From positions 1 to 39,527 of the forward strand of contig NZ_QZWI01000024.1 of NCBI RefSeq assembly GCF_003614975.1: DNA of 39,527 nt, read 5' to 3'. Position numbers and translations under genes: made by a program. Below, piece after piece: positions 36,338 through 39,527 of the stretch (the first letter of the stretch is position 1; the number at the start of each line of letters is the position of its first letter). The notes below the pieces were generated by a model. It did not search any database, was not told where the DNA came from, and worked only from the letters and a program-made list of their open reading frames with translations. The stretch comes from Rahnella bruchi. Lineage in GTDB: Bacteria > Pseudomonadota > Gammaproteobacteria > Enterobacterales > Enterobacteriaceae.

Positions 36338-37357
36338 TCAGTAGTCTTTAGGCGCTTGCGGTTCAGCTGTGGCCATACCTGGCGGTGTTTCTGCTGTGAC
36401 AGGCGCTTCAGGTGCTACAGGCACTTCTGATACTTCAGGCGTTACGACAACAGGCTCTACGACAACAGTCTCTTTTGTGGCTGCGGCTGGTGTACGCAGG
36501 GCTTCGGCGAACGGTTCACCCATGCGGGTGACGGTGCCGCTTTTCAGATTTGGCATGAAACGAGTCTGATTGGCGGCAAACAGGTTGATCACGGTGGAAC
36601 CCAGTTTAAAGCGGCCCATTTCCTGACCTTTTTCCAGTGCGATTGCCCCTTCTTCGCCTGCAGCCGGATAGGTCCAGCGCTTGATGATGCCTTCGCGCGG
36701 CGGCGTAACGCAGCCAGCCCAGACGGTTTCAATGCTGCCAACAATCGTTGCACCGACCAGAATCTGTACCATCGGGCCAAATTCAGTATCAAAGACGCAG
36801 ATGACGCGCTCGTTACGGGCAAACAGATTTGGAACGTTAGCGGCGGTCAGCGGGTTCACAGAGAACAAATCGCCCGGCACATAAATCATTTCGCGCAGTA
36901 CGCCGTCGCATGGCATATGCACGCGGTGATAATCGCGAGGTGCCAGATAAATGGTGGCGAACTGGCCGTCTTTGAACTGCTCAGCCAGCAGATAATTACC
37001 CGCCAGCAGCGCTTCTAAACTGTAAAAATGACCTTTCGCCTGGAACAGTTTGCCTTCGGTAATTGGCCCTAACTGGCTGACTGCGCCGTCGGCAGGCAGA
37101 CAAAGCATATCCAGACCACTCACTACCGGACGTGCGCCATCGCGCAGCGGACGTACAAAGAATTCGTTGAATGTCGCGTAAGATTTCAAATCTGGATTTT
37201 GTGCTTCTTTCATGTCGACGTTATAAAAACGCGCAAACGCTTTAATCACCCAATGGGTCAGTGCGGCAGCGCGTTTATCTGCGCCCCAGCCTGCAAGACG
37301 GGTCAGTCCTTGTTTAGGAAGTAAGTATTGAAGTTTGATTTTGATACTGTCCAGCAC
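36338..37357 (-). CDS. psd: Phosphatidylserine decarboxylase
   Basis: Inner-membrane pyruvoyl enzyme of 339 residues that makes phosphatidylethanolamine from phosphatidylserine. Self-cleavage occurs in the LGST motif at G253-S254; the assisting residues D90 and H147 fall at the same numbers as in E. coli. The start is a GTG at 37357 with AGAGG upstream. The C-terminal tail (about 288-339) is Pro/Val/Thr/Glu-rich and longer than the E. coli tail (322 residues total). It is upstream of mscM and downstream of rsgA, with 182 bases between rsgA and psd that contain no gene. Confidence 0.97.
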   Translation of the reverse strand: MLDSIKIKLQYLLPKQGLTRLAGWGADKRAAALTHWVIKAFARFYNVDMKEAQNPDLKSYATFNEFFVRPLRDGARPVVSGLDMLCLPADGAVSQLGPITEGKLFQAKGHFYSLEALLAGNYLLAEQFKDGQFATIYLAPRDYHRVHMPCDGVLREMIYVPGDLFSVNPLTAANVPNLFARNERVICVFDTEFGPMVQILVGATIVGSIETVWAGCVTPPREGIIKRWTYPAAGEEGAIALEKGQEMGRFKLGSTVINLFAANQTRFMPNLKSGTVTRMGEPFAEALRTPAAATKETVVVEPVVVTPEVSEVPVAPEAPVTAETPPGMATAEPQAPKDY

Positions 37358-37539
37358 GGGGAAAACCTCTTGGATGGTATGAATGACCGGCGTTACCGGC
37401 CATTTTGCAGGAAACCCTGAATTCTGTTCAGGGTCACGCAGTGTTGTATGGCGGAGGATTGTAACGGGGTGAAATCAACGGTTCAACTTCCGTTAACTTA
37501 AGCCGTTTGCCATTAACATGTTAATTCAATTAATTAGCA

Positions 37540-38577
37540 TTAAAGCGCGTCAAAGTTTTTACGCGTTTTTACGTCTTCCATACTTTCCAGAATACGGTGG
37601 TAGTTGTCGAAACGTTCTTCGGCAATTTCGCCACGGTCTACGGCGTCACGGATTGCGCAGCCCGGATCACTGCCGTGTTTGCAGTCGCGGAATTTGCAGT
37701 AGCCAAGGAAAGGACGGAATTCGACAAAGCCCTGTGTGATTTGCTCTGGCGCGAGGTGCCAAAGACCAAATTCACGCACACCCGGGGAGTCGATAACGTC
37801 GCCGCCATGCTGGAAGTGATACAAACGTGCGGCGGTGGTGGTGTGCTGGCCCAGACCTGAGTTATCAGAAACTTCATTCACCACAATTTGTTTTTCATCC
37901 GGTGGCAGAAGGGCGTTCAGCAGGCTGGATTTCCCAACACCTGACTGACCTGCGAAAATACTGATGCGGTCGGTCAGCGCTTTTTCAAACGCCGGCATGC
38001 CTTCGCCGGTCTGGCTCGAAACTTCGAGCACGCGGTAATTGATATTGCGGTAGATATCCATCATGCCCCGAACGAATTTACGACCTTCGTCGTCGAGCAG
38101 ATCGATTTTATTGAGCACAATCAGCGGCTCAACTTCAACGGTTTCACACGCGACCAGATAACGGTCGATAATGTTGAGCGACAGCTCCGGCAGAATGGCG
38201 GAGACAATGACAATCTGGTCAATGTTCGCGGCGATGGGTTTTACGCCATCATAGAAATCAGGGCGTGTCAGAACCGACGTGCGTTCATGTACCGCCTCGA
38301 CGATACCTTTCACACTGGCGTTTTCCCCGGCGCGCCATACCACGCGGTCGCCCGTGACCAGAGAACGGATGGTCCGGCGGATATTGCAACGGTGCTGGCT
38401 GCCGTCGGCCGCTTCAACGTCCGCATGCATCCCGAAACGGCTGATGACCACGCCGTCCTGCGGTTCGCCATGCAGAGAATCGTCCAGCTCTTTCCGTTTG
38501 TCGGTCTGTGTCAGACGACGCTGATGGTTAGTCTGAACGCGACGTTGTTGCCCTTTTGACAGTTTTGACTTAGTCAC
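37540..38577 (-). CDS. rsgA: Ribosome small-subunit GTPase RsgA
   Basis: Circularly permuted GTPase of 345 residues that checks late 30S maturation. An N-terminal OB fold (about 40-105) is followed by motifs in permuted order: G4 NKID (156-159), G1 GQSGVGKSS (210-218) and G3 DSPG (263-266). The C-terminal zinc site uses C294, C299, H301 and C307. The start is a GTG at 38577 with GAGG upstream. It is divergent from orn with 125 bases between, and upstream of psd, as in E. coli. Confidence 0.97.
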   Translation of the reverse strand: MTKSKLSKGQQRRVQTNHQRRLTQTDKRKELDDSLHGEPQDGVVISRFGMHADVEAADGSQHRCNIRRTIRSLVTGDRVVWRAGENASVKGIVEAVHERTSVLTRPDFYDGVKPIAANIDQIVIVSAILPELSLNIIDRYLVACETVEVEPLIVLNKIDLLDDEGRKFVRGMMDIYRNINYRVLEVSSQTGEGMPAFEKALTDRISIFAGQSGVGKSSLLNALLPPDEKQIVVNEVSDNSGLGQHTTTAARLYHFQHGGDVIDSPGVREFGLWHLAPEQITQGFVEFRPFLGYCKFRDCKHGSDPGCAIRDAVDRGEIAEERFDNYHRILESMEDVKTRKNFDAL

Positions 38578-38702
38578 TGCGCCTCACTTGACTGGCTTTA
38601 ATCGCTCGGTGCGACCAAAACGACTATGATACCAGCTATTTTATATTAAATGCCCGAATGACGGAGATCTCCGTCAACTCTCTACTTGTAACAGGACACA
38701 TC

Positions 38703-39248
38703 ATGGCTGCAAATGACTCGAACTTAATTTGGATCGACCTGGAAATGACCGGTCTGGATCCTGAACGTGACCGTATTATCGAGATTGCGACGCTGGTTAC
38801 CGACGCGCATCTGAACATTCTGGCCGAAGGGCCGGTGATGGCGGTACATCAGTCTGATGCTCAGCTGGCGCTGATGGATGACTGGAATGTGCGCACCCAC
38901 ACCGGCAGCGGTCTGGTTGAACGCGTAAAAGCCAGCACATTTGATGACAATGCGGCGCAGCAAAAAACCATCGAGTTCCTGCGCGAGTGGGTTCCGGCGG
39001 GTAAATCGCCGATTTGTGGCAACAGCGTGGGCCAGGACAGACGTTTCCTGTTTAAGTACATGCCGGAACTGGAAGCGTATTTCCATTACCGTTATCTGGA
39101 TGTCAGCACGCTCAAAGAGCTGGCGCGTCGCTGGAAGCCGGAAGTGCTGGGCGGCTTTAAGAAGCAGAATACCCATCAGGCGCTGGACGATATCCGTGAA
39201 TCCGTGGCTGAGTTGGCGTATTACCGCGAACATTTCATCCAACTTTAA
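38703..39248 (+). CDS. orn: Oligoribonuclease
   Basis: DEDDh 3'-5' exoribonuclease of 181 residues (E. coli 181) that degrades dinucleotides to monomers, including pGpG from cyclic-di-GMP turnover. Catalytic residues D12, E14, D112, H158 and D163 are all in place ([29 protein letters not shown]). The ATG at 38703 gives the family length; an ATG 45 bases upstream would add residues not found in the family. A TATGAT -10-like hexamer lies at 38625-38630. It is divergent from rsgA and upstream of tRNA-Gly, as in E. coli. Confidence 0.98.
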   Translation: MAANDSNLIWIDLEMTGLDPERDRIIEIATLVTDAHLNILAEGPVMAVHQSDAQLALMDDWNVRTHTGSGLVERVKASTFDDNAAQQKTIEFLREWVPAGKSPICGNSVGQDRRFLFKYMPELEAYFHYRYLDVSTLKELARRWKPEVLGGFKKQNTHQALDDIRESVAELAYYREHFIQL

Positions 39249-39311
39249 GCGTTCTTGAAAATACCTGAAATCTTTTTTGTTACGCCGCGGAACACGAAAT
39301 CACCGTGTTTC

Positions 39312-39346
39312 GCTGATTAAATCACCGACTTGATGGTTTAATCGGC
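39312..39346 (+). other. Hairpin between orn and tRNA-Gly
   Basis: GCTGATTAAA pairs with TTTAATCGGC (39312-39321 with 39337-39346; one G-U). There is no T tract. A smaller AACACG/CGTGTT stem precedes it (39291-39309). They may shape the 3' end of orn mRNA. Confidence 0.4.
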
Positions 39347-39383
39347 ACTTGAACGAAAAATTCATTTTTTTGCTTTCAGGGGC

Positions 39384-39411
39384 TTGCGGCAGAAAGGATT
39401 TCTCGTATAAT
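39384..39411 (+). promoter_or_regulatory. tRNA-Gly promoter
   Basis: TTGCGG (39384-39389) and a perfect TATAAT (39406-39411) are 16 bases apart and followed by GCGCACCCC, a GC-rich discriminator typical of stringently controlled stable RNA genes. Confidence 0.88.
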
Positions 39412-39451
39412 GCGCACCCCGTACCGATGAAGAATTCGTTGAGTGCGCAGA

Positions 39452-39527
<76 letters not shown>

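Overview
The window looks like chromosome from a member of the order Enterobacterales, most likely the Yersiniaceae side (a Rahnella/Ewingella/Serratia-type genome). This rests on the close resemblance of nearly every core protein to its E. coli counterpart, combined with a gene order that keeps the E. coli 94-minute region but lacks several E. coli genes. The genus is inferred, not proven.

Layout. Bases 1-190 hold the 3' end of a 5S rRNA and tandem rrn terminators. The acetate operon acs-yjcH-actP (203-4194, minus strand) faces the rRNA operon. Bases 4195-12728 are an accessory block: a compact chaperone-usher fimbrial operon (pilin, usher, chaperone, tip adhesin) ending in a small XRE regulator; a convergent, visibly AT-rich pair encoding a membrane-anchored ToxR/CadC-like regulator and a FidL-like membrane protein; and an MccF-type S66 peptidase. 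The block lies on the 3' side of a tRNA-Phe in the pheU position, a known island site, but I see no integrase, transposase or att duplication. From 12903 onward the core order is tRNA-Phe, yjdC, dsbD, dcuA, aspA (minus), fxsA, groES-groEL, yjeI (plus), epmB (minus), efp, ecnA, ecnB (plus), blc, frdDCBA (minus), epmA (plus). A two-gene purine module (NCS2 permease plus 8-oxoguanine deaminase) follows at 30033-32851, then mscM, psd and rsgA (minus), orn (plus) and a complete tRNA-Gly ending at the last base.

How the genes work together. aspA (aspartate to fumarate), dcuA (C4-dicarboxylate exchange) and frdABCD (fumarate reduction) form an anaerobic fumarate-respiration set; a perfect CRP palindrome lies upstream of aspA and an FNR-like half site at the expected distance upstream of frdA. 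efp, epmA and epmB are EF-P and two of its lysine-34 modification enzymes. groES-groEL and fxsA each have a recognisable sigma-32 promoter. ecnB has an exact match to the sigma-S -10 consensus and blc a looser one.

Compared with E. coli, cutA (between dcuA and dsbD), yjeH (between fxsA and groES), sugE and ampC (between ecnB and frdD) and yjeM (after epmA) are missing at their usual places. The most novel candidates are the fimbria/regulator/MccF block beside tRNA-Phe and the oxidised-purine salvage pair. Neither is demonstrably a new system from sequence alone; each is a specific, testable hypothesis.
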